Of a stretch of 64,000 nucleotides of DNA, positions 43,884-55,185 are shown in pieces. The stretch lies in the NCBI RefSeq assembly GCF_950295315.1, contig NC_080171.1, positions 111,121,593 to 111,185,592 on the forward strand, in the 5' to 3' direction. This DNA comes from Erinaceus europaeus. Taxonomy: Eukaryota > Chordata > Mammalia > Eulipotyphla > Erinaceidae. Below the pieces are notes generated by a model. It saw nothing but the letters and a program-made list of their open reading frames with translations. It was not told where the DNA came from and did not search any database. Both the position numbers and the translations under genes were made by a program. The first letter of the stretch is position 1, and the number at the start of each line of letters is the position of its first letter.

Positions 43884-44166
43884 GGGAGTGATGCGGTAGT
43901 GCAGTGGGTTAAGCGCACGTGGCACAAAGCGCAAGGATGAGCCTAAGGATCCCAGTTCGAGCTCCCAGCTCCCCATCTGCCAGGGAGTCACTTCACAGGC
44001 GGTGAAGCAGGTCTGCAGGTGTCTTTCTCTCCCCCTCTCTATCTTCCCCTCCTCTCTCCATTTCTTTCTGTCCTATCTAACAACGACAGCATCAATAACA
44101 ACAATAACAACTACAACAATAAAACAAGGGCAACAAAAGGGAATAAATAAATAAATAAATAAATAA
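43884..44166 (+). mobile_element. SINE-A, short form, 10-bp target duplication
   Basis: Head gtgcagtgggttaagcgcac, B-box-like agttcgagctccc, full body, tail of (aaat)n. Perfect ctattaaact at 43874-43883 and 44167-44176. Confidence 0.95.
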
Positions 44167-44176
44167 CTATTAAACT

Positions 44177-45244
44177 TAGCAAGATCACCAAATGGAGAAA
44201 GTCACTCTTAGTGACCTTGCTAGGTGGGCAGAGTTTAGGGCTGTTTTTCCCAAGGTCAATTTGGCACTTGCTTCAAGAGGAATAATCAACAGAGAACTTT
44301 TTCTATGAATGTGATTTTACTGTAAAGGTGGAGGATCTGTCACTAATGCCTCTTTCCTAGATCTCTACCTCTCCCTGTATGTTCTGGGTAGAAGAAGGCA
44401 CAGGGTGGGGAGACTAACACTGGGTAACAGATAACACACATTCATTGGTCTAAGCAAACACCACAATGGTCTCACCTCTCATGTCCATCAAGAGTCAGAT
44501 TACTGAGATCCTCTGCTCAATTCTGAGAGGCTGAAACCAGGAGGTGGCAAGACAGTTGCATGGAGGTCTGCTGTCCTTGAATAATTGCCCCTGGGGTGAC
44601 TTCCAGCTCCTAGAACTGCCCAGGGGCAGATTCCAGTCTTTCCTCTGACTAGCAAAAGTGCTTCAGTGAGCTTCTGCTGTAGACAGCCTGAGGAAATGCT
44701 GGGCGTTTTAAGGCCTCATATGACCCGACTGACTCCAACCCGAAGAAGTACCTCAGTCATTATAAGTGATAACCCACGTCCAAGGGAACCAAGAGTGGAA
44801 GCCTTGGGGTGTGTGGGAATCCTGCCCCCCCATATTACTGAAGGATGGGGCCCTGGAAAAGATTTTCCTCCAGCACCAAACAGCTGGAGTGGCTTTTCTT
44901 ATGTTGTTTTGTCCAGTACAGCTGGTTTTAGTTTGTAACTCAAATGTCAAAACATCCATTTCATATTTTTGAGTTTGAAAATGAAGAAAGATTTTAAATG
45001 TTCTATGCTCAGGAAAAAAAAAAAAAGTTCCAGGGCATGAGGCCTTCCATTTCACTGGAACGTTTTTGAAATATATTGTGTGTGTGATATTTTCAATAAA
45101 ATAAAATATTTCTAGTAAGATACTCAAACGTCTATGCTATTGGGTTTTTGGGAAAATCATGATACATTTTTGCATGGAAAAATAGGTCATGAATTTCTCA
45201 ACATTCTAATATTTATTTATTTTTTAAACAGTTTTTCTTTTGAT
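44177..45244. other. Unassigned 1.1 kb; 3'UTR-like end
   Basis: agcaagatcac and gtgaccttgct form an 11-bp inverted repeat with one mismatch (44178-44221). 44930-45115 is AT-rich and ends in caataaaataaaatatttct, like an mRNA 3' end. No gene can be tied to it. Confidence 0.4.
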
Positions 45245-45448
45245 TTTTTTATTATTATATGTATTTATTTATTGGATATAGACAGCCAGAAATTGAGAGG
45301 GAAGGGGGAAATAGTGAGGGAGAGACACCTGCAGCACTGCTTCACAACTTGCAAAGCTTTCCCCTGCAAGTGGGTCCAGGGGCTCGAACCTGGGTCCTTG
45401 TGCATTGTAACATGTGTGCTCAACCAGGTGTGCCATCATCCAGCCCCA
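45245..45448 (-). mobile_element. SINE-C copy
   Basis: ttggatatagacagccagaa, acctgcagcactgcttcac, ggggctcgaacctgggtcc, head gtgctcaaccaggtgtgcc. Confidence 0.9.
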
Positions 45449-45827
45449 GAATACAATATTTAAAAACTAAGTGGGTGCTGGGAATTGACCCAGAAAATTG
45501 GGTAGACATTCTACTGGTGATGGTGGTTTCATAGAGACACTGAACCTCAGTGATAACCCTCGTGACAAGGTGGGGGGGGGGGCGGAGGAGAGGAGTGAAG
45601 AGGGCACATTTTGAGAAATCTTAGTTTGAATTAATGAGAGAAGTTTACATTATTATTATGATTATTGCAAGGTCTTCACTGCTTTAGGTCAACTTTCAGG
45701 TAGAAAGACAGAGAACACTTCCAGGAACCATGGCTATGGAGGAAGGGCAAATAGATTCTCCCCTCAAAACAACAAATATCTACGACTATTGATCTTAGCT
45801 CATCTCACCAACTTCAGCTGAGACATG
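45449..45827. other. Unassigned; G-run near 45571
   Basis: A run of about 10 guanines. Otherwise nothing recognised. Confidence 0.4.
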
Positions 45828-46212
45828 TACAGAAGCACTGCAGCCTCAGCCACCAAGTTGCAGACACTATCATGATTCCATCCTGACTTCCCTGGGCAGA
45901 CGACCTCACCAATGTGTCCTGGAACCTCACCTCTCCAGAGCCCTGCACCACTAGGGGAAGATAGAAACAGGCTGGGGGTATCCATAGACCAGTCAATTAT
46001 CATGTCCACTGGAGAAGTAATTACAGAAGCCAGAACTCTCACCTTCTGCACCCCATAAAGAATTTTGGCCTAGAGAGATAAATAATAGAGAAGTTTCCAA
46101 TGGAGGGAATGGGACTTTGAACTCTGGTGGTAGGAACTGCATAGAATTATACCCCTATTATCTTACAATCTTGTAAATCAATATTAAATCAATAATAGAA
46201 AAATCAAGGAAA
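45828..46212 (+). mobile_element. R3 3' end, diverged
   Basis: gccaccaagttgcagacac, gcagacgacctcaccaatgt, aattacagaagccagaac, cccataaagaattttggcc, ctctggtggtaggaactgc, and an A-rich end that passes into purine repeats. Resembles the 1965 and 18210 copies more than the 34232 copy. Confidence 0.85.
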
Positions 46213-46349
46213 AAAGAGAGAAAGAAAGGAAAGAAGGAAGGAGGAAAGGAAGAAAGGGGAAAGGTACCACGACACAGAAGCATCCCCCACTCACTGAGTT
46301 CTAATGTGGTGCTGCATAGTTATCCTGTAAGCAAGTGTTTAGGATCTTT

Positions 46350-46510
46350 TGGGTACTTACATGACTTCTCCATGATTCAATTTTCTCACCTGGAGCATGG
46401 GGGAAAAGGTGGCTTCTTTATCAAAACATAGGCTATCAATATTAAATAAGGTAACATATTCAGGCTGCAGAGTCATGCTTACTTGGCACATAGTCACTAA
46501 ATGTCAGTCT
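46350..46510 (+). mobile_element. MIR fragment
   Basis: tgattcaattttctcacctg, gagcatggggg, aataaggtaacatattcag and cttggcacatagtcactaaa match the second half of MIR. Confidence 0.65.
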
Positions 46511-46697
46511 AAAATGCTAGTTAGATCACCAAACTACATGCTTCTATAATATCCAATTTTAATCAAACTCTTAGGTCTCACTCAAACCTCTGGGGTTTCT
46601 GCTTTTAGAGTTCTGAACTCCAGAAGGTTATAATTTACCTTCTGTATTACTCCTCCTTTGACTTCACATCAACTACGAAACAAAAACAGATTAGGTG

Positions 46698-46862
46698 TGG
46701 CTGGAGCTGCGAAAATAGTTCACTTGAATGAAGTGCAGCTTTGCTATGTGCACTACCCAGGTTTGAACCTAGGCCCCACTGTATTGAAGGAAGCTGAATT
46801 CAGCACTGTGGTCTCCTTTATGTTCCTTCTCTCTGCTACTCTGTCTCCCCTAAAAAAAAAAA
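46698..46862 (+). mobile_element. Old tRNA-derived SINE
   Basis: A tRNA-like head with B-box-like aggtttgaaccta and a CT-rich body ending in an A-run. Diverged from types A to D. Confidence 0.55.
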
Positions 46863-46863
46863 T

Positions 46864-46937
46864 GACTGTGGAGGTGGTTCAGCTGGTATATGTGTAAGGT
46901 CTGTGCTTGATACCAGAGTAGAGTGGGGCCCTGGCCT

Positions 46938-46983
<46 letters not shown>

Positions 46984-46995
46984 ATAAATATTAAA
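46864..46995 (+). mobile_element. Old tRNA-derived SINE with (TC)n
   Basis: ggaggtggttcagctggtat, gtgcttgataccagag, a (tc)n run at 46938-46979 and taaataaatattaaa. It directly follows the previous SINE, in the same orientation. Confidence 0.5.
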
Positions 46996-47112
46996 TGCAA
47001 ATACAAGGATGCTTTTCACAGGTTTCTGCAACCAGTTGGGACAGACTTGTGCTGCCCCAGTGAGAACCCATCAAAATGGCAGTCCTGGGAAAATTAGCTC
47101 TATTTAGTAGGG

Positions 47113-47240
47113 GGCCTTTGTGGAAGGAAGAAGGTGGCATAACAGTATACTGCAGATTTGTAAGCGTGAGGTCCTGAATTCAGTCCCCATTGCTGCATAT
47201 ACCAGAGTGATACTCCACCATAAATGAGTAAGTAACAAAA
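47113..47240 (+). mobile_element. SINE-D-like copy
   Basis: gtgaggtcctgaattcagtc, ccattgctgcatataccaga and gtgatactcc follow the SINE-D order (caggtcc...attcagtcccc...gcagcacat...accagagtgat). Confidence 0.65.
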
Positions 47241-48005
47241 GGTCCTCCAAATCAACATCCCTACTCCCTTCACTGTAACAAAGGCAACAATATAAACTTT
47301 AAGGGAAGTGAATTGTGAAAATTGGGCTTGGAATACTTGTAAGAAGAGACAGGATTCCATGAGACTGGACTAATTAGATAAGGACATTTGACTTTGCACA
47401 GGCTGTGCGCAGGCAGGCACAAGGGATTCCTGGGCTAATCACACTGACACTGAAATGTCCATGATTCACACTTCACACACACCCCCACCCGCCTTGAGGA
47501 CACCCCACTGTCTGTCCTGTATAAACATGATTTCCGGGACAGCTTACTATCCCTGGGACCCATAACACCCAGCTGTGAGCCTCAGACTCACTGTACCCCA
47601 GGCTTTATGCCAAGAGCTTCTGTAATCATTCCTTTTGAAATTGCATCGAAACAGTCCTATTTAAATATTTAAATAGCAATTAAACAGTGTTGCGCTCTCT
47701 CCTCTCTTGACATCAGATCCGCCCACACTAGGGTCATATCTAATGACTATTATTCAATTACCATTACTGGTATCATTACTAGGGATTGCCCTTCCAGGCA
47801 TCCTGCTCTCCTGCAGCCTCCTCCCACCTTCCAGCTCACCCTCTCCCAGCTGTCTGCTCCGGGTACTTCCACACCAAATTTGGGTCTCCAGTCACTGCTT
47901 CTGCTAATGCTGATTAAATTACTGGGCATTACAGCCACACGCTAACATACATTCTATAACCACACATTGCTTTTTTTGCTTTGTTGAATGCTCTTGAAAA
48001 ATATC
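47241..48005. other. Unassigned; weakly LTR-like
   Basis: A TATA-like tgtataaacatg at about 47519 is followed by C-rich sequence, and ctgattaaattactgggc lies near 47915. This looks like a retroviral LTR in composition, but I could not find paired ends or a target duplication. Confidence 0.3.
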
Positions 48006-48007
48006 TC

Positions 48008-48325
48008 CTACCAGAGGGGTAGTGCAGTGGGTTAAGCACACATGGCACAAAGACCGGCATGAGAATCCAGGTTGTAGTCTGTGGCTCCCCACCTACAGGG
48101 GGTTGCTTCAAAAGCGGTGAAGTGGGTCTGCAAGTGTCTTATCTTTCTCTCCCCTTTCTGTCTGTCTTCCCTCCTCTCTCAATTTCTCTTTGTCCTATCC
48201 AACAATAACAACAACAAGGGCAATAAAGGCAACAAAAATGGGGGGAAATGGCCTCCAGGAGCAGTGGATTCATAGTGTAGGCACGGAGTCCCAGCAATAA
48301 CCCTGGAGGTAAAAAACAAAAAAAC
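48008..48325 (+). mobile_element. SINE-A, long form
   Basis: gtgcagtgggttaagcacac head (15 or so bases missing after it), CT body, aatggcctccaggagcagtg extension and cagcaataaccctggaggt end. Confidence 0.9.
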
Positions 48326-48547
48326 TCCCACCGAATAAACCTAATTGTCCCAGGACTGCCATTCTGAGTGGTTCTCACTGGGACAGCCTCAGTCTGTCCC
48401 AACGGGTAGCAGTAACCAGCAAAAGGCATCCTAGTAAGAATTGGGCAGTAGAGAAATCTGGAGAATAATATTCTCTTTCATTTCTTAATTTTTGCCATCA
48501 CAAGGGTTTCACTGCTCTAAGCCAATTTTGTTAAGAGAGGCCTCTTT

Positions 48548-49290
48548 TTAAAAAAAAATTCTTTATTAGGGAATTAATGGTTTACAGTCAACAGTAAAAT
48601 AAAATACAATAGTTTGTACATATGTAACATTTCTTAGTTTTCCATAAAACAGTACATCCATCCCCCACTAGGTTCTCCTCTGTCTTCCATGACCTGAACC
48701 CTCCTCTCCACCCCAGAGTTTTTTACTTTGGTGCAATACACCAACTCCAGTCCAAGTTCTGCTTTATGTTTTCACTTCTATTCTTACTGCTCAGCTTCTG
48801 TCTGTGAGTGTCATCATCCATAACAATTCAATCCCCACTAGGTCTTCCTCCCCCCCACCACAGTCTTACTTTGGTGCAATATACCAACTCCAGTCCAAGT
48901 TCTGCTTAGTGTTTTCCCTTCTGATCTTGCTTTTTTAAAATTTCTGTCTATGAGGGAGATTGTCCCATATTCATCCTTCTTTCTGGCTGATCTCACTTAA
49001 CATGATTCATTCAAGCTCCATCCAAGATGAGGTGAAGAAGGTGAATTTATTATTTTTAATAGCTGAGTAATATTCCATTTTGTATATATACCACAAATTC
49101 CTCAGCCACTCATCTGTTGTTGGACATCTGGGTTGGCTTCCAGGCTTTGACAATTACAAATTGTGCTGCTATGAACATAGGTATACACAGATTTTTTTGG
49201 TTGGATGTTTGGTTCCCTAGGATATATCCCCAGGAGAGGAATTTACTTTTTGAGTTAGAAAATAGGGTGACAAAGTCCAGATCATAGAGG
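48548..49290 (-). mobile_element. L1 3' end (3'UTR and ORF2 end)
   Basis: At the left is the 3' terminus (tttattagggaattaatgg, caatagtttgtacatatgta). ctttggtgcaatacaccaac appears, and a near-repeat of the same block follows about 170 bp later. To the right are ORF2-end motifs: agctgagtaatattccattt, ggacatctgggttggcttcc, gctgctatgaacataggtat. Confidence 0.85.
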
Positions 49291-49309
49291 TTGCTTGTTT
49301 ATGGCTTTT

Positions 49310-49585
49310 AAAAATTTATTTATTTATTCCTTTTTTGTTGCCCTTGTTTTATTATTGTAGTTATTATTGTTGTTGTTGATGTTGTCATTGTTAGATAGGA
49401 CAAAGAGACATGGAGAGAGGAGGAGAAGACAGAGAGGGGGAGAGAAAGACACCTGCAGACCTGCTTCACTGCCTGTGAAGTGACCCCCTGCAAGTGGGTA
49501 GCTGGAGGCTCGAACCAGGATCATTACTTCAGTCCTTGCACTTTGCACCACTTGTACTTAACCTGCTGAGCTACTGCCAACTCCC
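49310..49585 (-). mobile_element. SINE-A, short form, 10-bp target duplication
   Basis: ttccttttttgttgcccttg, body, gcaagtgggtagctggagg and a diverged head. tatggctttt at 49300-49309 and 49586-49595. Confidence 0.92.
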
Positions 49586-49644
49586 TATGGCTTTTTTAAA
49601 AAAATATGTTATTTATTCCCAGTTTTCCTGAAACACACACACAT

Positions 49645-49985
49645 ATTTTTTACCTCCAGGGTTATCTCTGGAGCTTTGTACCTGTACTACGAATCCACTG
49701 CTCCTGGAAGCTATTTTTTCCCTTTTGTTGCCCTTGTTGTTTATCATTGTTGTTATTAATGTCATTGTTGTTGGACAGGACAGAGAAATCGAGAGAGGAG
49801 GGGAAGATAGAGAGGAGGGGAAAATGAGTTATCTTCAGACCTGCTTCACAGCTTGTGCAGAGATGTGAAAAGGCCATCCTCCTCCCACTAAGGGGGGAGC
49901 ATGGGGCTCAAACCAGCATCCTTTTTCAGCTCCTTGCACTTTGCGCCATGTGTGCTTAACCCACTGCGCAACTGCCTGGCAGTGG
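49645..49985 (-). mobile_element. SINE-A, long form, with internal change
   Basis: acctccagggttatctctgg extension, tgttggacaggacagagaaa, a disturbed middle (the bases around ggccatcctcctcccacta replace the usual cccctgcaggtggggag), and head gcttaacccactgcgcaac. It lies only about 60 bp from the previous SINE, in the same orientation. Confidence 0.88.
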
Positions 49986-50639
49986 AGAAGTATGCCTATA
50001 TTATGTTTAATTCTGGAACGCATTAAAGTTTTTCTATGTGTCCAATTAACGGGTCAATTTTTGCTTGAGTCATAGGCATTTGAAAAAAATAGTGTTATTT
50101 TGTCTTATTAGAATTCATTTTTGTCTGCTTACTCTGTTAAGGACTGAAAAACATTAAGATTTGTCCCAGTGTGCCTTCCTTCCTAGTCTGTGCAGTTGTT
50201 TCTTATGTACTTATATTTCATCCCTTATGACTATTGATGCTTTTTCATGTAGTGAAGGGATACTTATACTTGTTAGCATTCCATATACGCCTCCACTGGT
50301 CTGTGCCCTTGTCACTTGACACTGAAATCTCGCATGGCTAGATTGGGATCCAACTCTCTCTTCTGCTTTGCCTCTGCTTTTTTTTTTTTTTTTCCTTTTT
50401 TCCTTTAGACACTTTTATTTACTTATATCTGTCTCCTGTGTATATAGTGCATAGTCTGTGCATCAGGATTTAGTACCTTTCACTTTATATATTAAGACAT
50501 TTTCAAGTACTTATTTAATAGTGTCTTCTTTCTATTTTATGCTATCCATCTTGATTTAATAGAATTTAAATATTTTGTCTTAGTTTAGTGTTCATTTTCC
50601 TTAGAGATTTGAAGTAGGTTTTTTTTTTTTTTTTTTTTT
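49986..50639. other. Unassigned; T-runs
   Basis: Long T-runs at 50377-50395 and 50619-50639. The second is the tail complement of the SINE-B that follows. Confidence 0.4.
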
Positions 50640-50874
50640 AACTTTTCAGAGCACTGCTGAGTCCTGGTTTTAGGTGGTGGTGAGGGATTGAACTAGGTGG
50701 GGACTTCGGAGCCTCAGGCAAGAGAGTCTTTTTACATGACCCACATAGTCAACGACTGCCACCTCTCCAGATTCAAAGGAGGTCTCGAAACTTTACATCA
50801 GGTTCAACCTGACGCTGTTGACTGGCTAGGAAGAAGGGCAAACTCTAGAAGAAGAACCATTGTGCTATTCACCC
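50640..50874 (-). mobile_element. SINE-B, interrupted by GAA-family repeat
   Basis: cagagcactgctgagtcctgg, cttcggagcctcaggcaaga and gagtctttttacatga read as minus-strand SINE-B. After the insert it resumes as accattgtgctattcaccc, which is its head. Confidence 0.8.
50743..50853 (+). mobile_element. GAA-family repeat inside SINE-B
   Basis: catcaggttcaacctgacgc, tgttgactggctaggaagaa and gggcaaactctagaagaaga match the end of the 27600 copy. It splits an otherwise recognisable SINE-B head, so it is an insertion. A duplication at the junctions is too short to be certain. Confidence 0.6.
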
Positions 50875-51005
50875 CCACCTGATAGCATAATGGTTATGCA
50901 AAGACACTCTCCCCTGAGGCTCCAAAAGTGCCAGTTTTAATCTCCTGCACCTTGGTAACCATAAACCAGAGCTGAGTAGTGTTGTGGTTAAATAAATAAA
51001 TAAGT
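50875..51005 (+). mobile_element. SINE-B, head-to-head with its neighbour
   Basis: ctgatagcataatggttatg, actctcccctgaggctcc, cataaaccagagctgagtag and (aaat)n. Its head abuts the head of the minus-strand SINE-B just to the left. Confidence 0.85.
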
Positions 51006-51468
51006 ACAATTAAATTTATTTAAAGAATAATTATAATGCTATCTACCCCACCCTAACTTTTCATTATAATTACCACAATATACTTAATCCTTCATTTCCT
51101 TAGACAAAATTCAGTTATTCCTTATCTTACACAATGACATTGTATGACCTTCCACCTCGTACCACCCCATACCAAGTTATTTTGATTGTTTACATTATTT
51201 TTCTTTGTGTTCCCATATATGTTTAAAACTGTATTTCTCTTTTAATTTGCTCAGCAGTTTTACTGGTCTCTGATTATTCAAGATGAAGAAACCACCCTGT
51301 CTGCAGTGTCTATCAAGTCTTGTTTAGTTTATTCAACTATGATCTAAGTCTTCACCATATTATAGCATACTGCTACTCTGTTCAGTCCTGGTTCTGAGGA
51401 CTCTATGAGGAGAGAAACCCCAGATAACCTTGAGAAAGGCACTACCCACCCCCCTACCCCCTACCCCC

Positions 51469-51470
<2 letters not shown>
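51006..51470. other. Unassigned
   Basis: AT-rich. No element recognised. Confidence 0.4.

Positions 51471-51529
<59 letters not shown>
51471..51529. repeat. (CA)n microsatellite
   Basis: About 29 ca units after a C-rich lead (ccccctaccccctaccccc). Confidence 0.97.
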
Positions 51530-51531
<2 letters not shown>

Positions 51532-51537
51532 ATCTTA

Positions 51538-51842
51538 TGCTGAAGCTTCTAAGTCCTGAGATTAAACTTTCCTAGACAGAGCAGTGCAGGAAAAGATAAA
51601 AGGAATCTTAACAGTAACTAAGGCAGCCAGACCCTGAGCAATGGGGACAAGTCCCACTCCCTAAACCTTGCAGCCCCTGCTTCTGTAATGATGCTTTTTC
51701 CTCTCAGCCTGCACCCCCTATATAAGCTTGGACTGTCCCTTTGTTCCAGGCACAGAACACAAGCTCTTTCTGTGGCCTGTTAATGAAGTTCCTTCTTGTT
51801 GACTCCGTCCATCAGCTTGCTCTGATTCTTGATCCTGCAACA
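51538..51842 (+). mobile_element. Candidate solo LTR, 305 bp
   Basis: Starts tgctgaagcttct and ends gatcctgcaaca, giving TG...CA termini. A TATA-like ctatataagcttgg lies at about 51718. A possible polyadenylation signal, aatgaa, follows at about 51782, about 60 bases on. The flanks tctta and tttta could be a decayed 5-bp duplication. No internal retroviral sequence adjoins it. Confidence 0.5.
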
Positions 51843-52307
51843 TTTTAAGCTAAGCCAAATAGTTAAGTAGTCCTGTTTGCCACCATGACTTATCACTTAT
51901 CTATTTTTCTGTCTCAGTATTCCCAGAGCAATATTAACATTATTATGTATTTTTTAAAAAGACTTTCCTTCATGCTCCCTCAATTACATTTGCTCACAAT
52001 TCATCTGATATGCAACAATATTAATCATGAGAATATTCTTTGCCTGGAATTTGATTTTCTTACTGTGTGCTTCCTTTATTTCAAGAGATTTATTTGATTA
52101 GATTCTATACTAGATTCATTGACTATTTTTCTTTTATTTTTTGTACAGCCAGGACCTTGTTTATATGTGACTTCACTGATCCTAGGACATTTTGCATTAA
52201 CTCAGAAAGACACATACATAGACAAATACTCTAACACTGGAACTTTTTCTGGTTTCATAACATCTCACATGTGATGCTAGGCTTTGAAACTGAGCTACTT
52301 TCATGGC
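51843..52307. other. Unassigned
   Basis: AT-rich. Nothing recognised. Confidence 0.4.
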
Positions 52308-52321
52308 AACAATAAACCATA

Positions 52322-52415
52322 CAGAGGAGTTATGGTGGTAGGAATTGTGTGGAGTTGTACCCCTCTTATCCTATGGGTTTGTTAATGTCTCCTTTATAAA
52401 ATAATTAAATAAAAA
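52322..52415 (+). mobile_element. R3, 5'-truncated to the last 90 bp
   Basis: ggtggtaggaattgtgtgga, gtacccctcttatcctatgg and an A-rich tail. Target repeats caataaaccata (52310-52321) and caataaactata (52416-52427) differ at one base. Confidence 0.85.
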
Positions 52416-52582
52416 CAATAAACTATAGCTCTGACTCTTACCTTTAAAAGAGCTGAGTTCTTAGAAAAAGAAAGTTGAGGTTTTTTTCTAGACAAATCAT
52501 TGGAAAATAGGGCATGGGGCATGTATTTGTTGGTAGGGCTATGTTTTATGACATAGATATGTGTATTTGTGTCATGGGTTAC

Positions 52583-52970
52583 TTTTTAAAAAATTTTTGT
52601 ATTGGGGGACTAATAGTTTAGAGTTGAATGCAAATACAGTTGTTGGTACATGTGCAAAATTTCTCAGTTTTCTGCATGACACTCTAATCCCTTGCCTACA
52701 TCCTCTTCCAGCACCATGATCCAGGACCTGAACCCCCTCACCTTCCCAGAGTCCTTTAGTGCAATACACTAAACCTACTCTTAGTTTGTGGTTGTAATTG
52801 TTGTATTTCTCAGTCTGGCAAGCTTTCTATGTAGTTTGGTTATTAGCCTCTTGTCTAATGTACGGCCTATAAAGATCTCCCATTCTGTAAGCAGTTTCTT
52901 TGTTTGGGTGGTGGTTTCTTTTGCTCTGCAGAAGTTTTTTTTTTTAATTTTTTTATGGTGTCTTAACTTT
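52583..52970 (-). mobile_element. L1 3'UTR plus ORF2 piece (left part of a split copy)
   Basis: caaatacagttgttggtaca and gtgcaaaatttctcagtttt are 3'UTR. gcaagctttctatgtagttt, cccattctgtaagcagtttc and ttgctctgcagaagttt are ORF2, complementary strand. This ORF2 piece is continued at about 55386, so the copy is split by a large insert. Confidence 0.8.
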
Positions 52971-52974
52971 TTTT

Positions 52975-55185
52975 TTAAAGTTTTTATTTATAAAATGGGA
53001 ACACTGACAAGACCATAGGATAAGAGGGGTACAATTCCTAAACTCTATATCCCATCCCCTCCCCTGAGAACTTTCCTATTCTTTAACTCTCTGGGAGTAT
53101 GGACTCAGGGACACTATGGGATGCAGAAGGTGGAAGGTCTGGCTTCTGTAACTGCTTCCCTGCTGAACATGGGCGTTGACACGTCGATTCATACTCCCAG
53201 CCTGTCTCTCTCTTTCCCTAGTGGGGCAGGGATCTGGAGAAGTGGGGCTTCAGGACACATTGTTGGGGTCATCTGCCCAGGGAAGTCCAGCTGGCATCAT
53301 GGTAGCATCTGGAACTTGGTGACTGAAAAAGAGTTAAGATAGAAAGCAGAGCAAATTGTTGACTAATCATGAACCTAAAGGCAAGAATATTTTGGATGAA
53401 AATTTGGGGTCTCCATTTTGGAAAAAGCTAGTAAGGTCTATTTTAGGTCTATTCCCAGGGACCCATGACCCAACTAGTTTTTGCTTGCGCCTGACATCCA
53501 ATATGCAGGTGACCTAAGCTATTGTCTTGGGGGGTGGTGTCACAGTTGGAAAAAAGACCAGAAACCTGCATCAGGGAAGAAAGCAGCTCCCAAATATGGG
53601 GAAAGAATATAAATATTGTTAACTGTAAACCCTATCGATCTTATCTGGGGCCCATAGTCAGCATAGGAGCCTATGTAACCTCTGTATCCCTGTAGGTCTG
53701 AGCTCACATTCCGTGGTCACGGTTAGGAACACTCCAGGCTACACCAATTTCAGGACCCATCATGCTCAGGTAAATGGCAGAGTATGCTATACAACTTCCC
53801 TATATAGAATATTCCCTACCATTGTTGATTCACATTGAGGGTCAGGTCTGATAGGAGCCCACAGAGGGGTCCATTATGTTGTTCCTGATGAAGATGACCA
53901 GTGACAGTGATGAGAGGGATCTGTTAGAGGTCTAGGCCCATCATGTCTGTGTGGGAATCCCAGGACTCCCTGACTAGGGCCCCAGGTGATGGGGTGGCCT
54001 GGTAGTGATTAAAGAGTCATCATTAAAATGTGCCAGTTTCTTGCCCTTATTCAGTTTTTGTAGTCCTTACTTTGTCTGACAAGGTTAGCTTTGGAGTGCT
54101 TGAGGGACGTGCAGCAGAAGGTAGGCGAGGAGGGTATCTAGGTCTAAGTAGAAACTATTTCATTAAGTACTTTATGGTGTCTATTTAGGTCTTTCTGCTT
54201 GTTTGCTTGTTTATTGACACACTGAAAACTACTGTGCACTTTTGCTTTAAGGTATATGCTTTTCCCCAACTCCTGGATATATGTACTATGACCCATCTCA
54301 TGGACCCTGGTCTATATCTAGGTTTTGAGGTTTGTTAAGAAGTATACCACCCGCAGATCCAAGAAGGATGACAGAGGACCTAGTGGGGGTTGTATTGTTA
54401 TATGGAAATTTGGGAAATGTCATGCATGTACAAACTTTTGTATTTACTGTCGAATGTAAAACATTAATTCCCCAATAAAGAAATTAAATAATAATAATAA
54501 ACAATAATTTTTAAAAAAGAAGTGTACCACTCAAAATGAATTTAAGGAGTCCTATGAGCTGGGAAAGGCCTCACCAGAGTGATGAAGCTGGTGGGTTCAC
54601 ATTCCATCCCTGACGTCTCTGGATGCAGTCTGAAGTGGAACATCCTGAGATGGTATTGGTTGTGTTGATTAGGTTGGGATCAGTAGGTGCAGTATCAGTT
54701 GGTATGAATTGGGAGAAGCATGCAGGAAAATGAGCCTTACCCTAGAGGTTTAAGGACTGGGAGAAGCATGGGATTTATAGAGAAAGGGGAGGGTTCCTGC
54801 TCTCTTAGGGTTTAAGAAAGCAATAGATATTTATAGCTATAACCAAATCATTTGGCATTAGGGTTAACTTTGAAAATTCCATTATTCGGTTTGCTGTAGC
54901 ATACAAGACCTCACCATAATTTATGTCCTTTTATGCTATTTACTTATTTATAGCTGTATCTTATAAAGGAACACTACCAGTTGTTTTTGTTCTCCCTGGT
55001 CTAAACTTTTAGATTTAATATTCCATTATTAGGAATGTATTAACAGTTTAAGCTCACTGTTCAAATTCAATCTGATTACTAATTTGAAGTCTTCAGTGCT
55101 TAGATTGAAGAAACATATACCCAGAGCTATGGTCTATGCAGTAAAAAACTTGAGGCATTGATCCATTTTCACCTCTTTTATAAAT
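52975..55185 (-). mobile_element. R3, longest copy in the window
   Basis: Runs from the 3' end (tttttatttataaaatggga) through ctctggagaagtggggcttc, gaatcatgaacc-type and gtctgggg blocks, ggagcccacagaggggtcca, ggtctaggcccatcatgtct and tgggagaagcatgcaggaaa. It holds an inserted L1 tail at 54352-54516. The right boundary is approximate. No coding frame or RNA-polymerase III boxes were seen. Confidence 0.8.
54352..54516 (+). mobile_element. L1 3' end, 165 bp, nested in R3
   Basis: gaggacctagtgggggttgt, catgcatgtacaaacttttg, ccccaataaagaaattaaat. Target repeats aagaagtataccac (54337-54350) and aagaagtgtaccac (54517-54530) differ at one base. Opposite orientation to the R3 around it. Confidence 0.9.

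Noticed and set aside
45735..45770. Fourth copy of the GAA family (ggctatggaggaagggcaaa)
   Set aside because: Only about 20 bases resemble the family and the ctagaagaag end is missing, so chance similarity cannot be excluded.
47404..47932. Full LTR
   Set aside because: Composition and a TATA-like site suggest an LTR, but no matching ends or target duplication could be found.
51471..51529. Regular short repeats that might suggest a CRISPR array
   Set aside because: Pure dinucleotide microsatellite with no spacers, in a mammalian genome.
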